From NCBI RefSeq assembly GCF_003463825.1, contig NZ_QSDY01000089.1, forward strand, positions 1 through 6,194: a stretch of DNA of 6,194 nucleotides. Direction: 5' to 3'. The position numbers and the translations under genes are program-made. This document shows positions 6,190 through 6,194 of this stretch, piece after piece. Numbering within the stretch: the stretch's first letter is position 1; every line of letters begins with the position of its first letter. Source of the stretch: Veillonella sp. AM51-8BH (GTDB lineage: Bacteria > Bacillota > Negativicutes > Veillonellales > Veillonellaceae). The notes beneath the pieces were generated by a model. It had not been told where the DNA came from. It was given only the letters and a program-made list of their open reading frames with translations, and ran no database searches.

Positions 6190-6194
6190 TTATC

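Overview
This A+T-rich window carries the inner end of a conjugative, integrative mobile element. Running right to left on the minus strand it holds a TraD/TrwB-like coupling ATPase, a MobF (TraI/TrwC-family) relaxase-helicase interrupted by a frameshift, and a complete tyrosine integrase. At the left edge, on the plus strand and convergent with the integrase, is the 3' part of a gene of unknown function. Host assignment is uncertain. Low G+C, AGGAG-type ribosome binding sites and a Gram-positive-like integrase suggest a low-G+C Firmicute. The MobF/TraD pair is more typical of diderm hosts, so a diderm Firmicute (Negativicutes) or a Fusobacterium-like host would fit. This is inference from sequence style only.

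Layout: 2-760 (+) is an unknown gene, open to the left edge. 761-793 is a 33-base gap between two convergent stop codons, containing a 10-bp palindrome. 794-2005 (-) is the integrase, whose start lies inside the relaxase 3' end. 1974-4560 (-) is the relaxase, split by one extra A in an A6 run (T6 at 4132-4137 on the given strand). 4567-6189 (-) is the coupling protein, six bases upstream of the relaxase start. Its N-terminus is not resolved: the reading frame meets a stop at 6190-6192 with no ATG, GTG or TTG between that stop and the ATG at 5985.

How the genes fit together: the coupling ATPase would bring the relaxase-bound DNA strand to a type IV secretion channel (not in this window). The relaxase would nick oriT (not seen) and unwind the strand. 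The integrase would excise and reinsert the element. The tight spacing and overlaps indicate one co-transcribed, partly translationally coupled unit. As sequenced, the relaxase frameshift separates the catalytic tyrosines from the metal-binding histidine triad. The element is therefore either transfer-deficient, dependent on an unusual expression route, or affected by a homopolymer sequencing error. The coupling gene may have a similar one-base break at another A6 run.

The most unexpected non-coding signal is a perfect 10-bp stem, 4-base loop and T-run at 3916-3943. It looks like an intrinsic terminator for plus-strand (antisense) RNA and sits inside the relaxase coding sequence. A second, weaker hairpin of the same polarity lies at 3398-3419.
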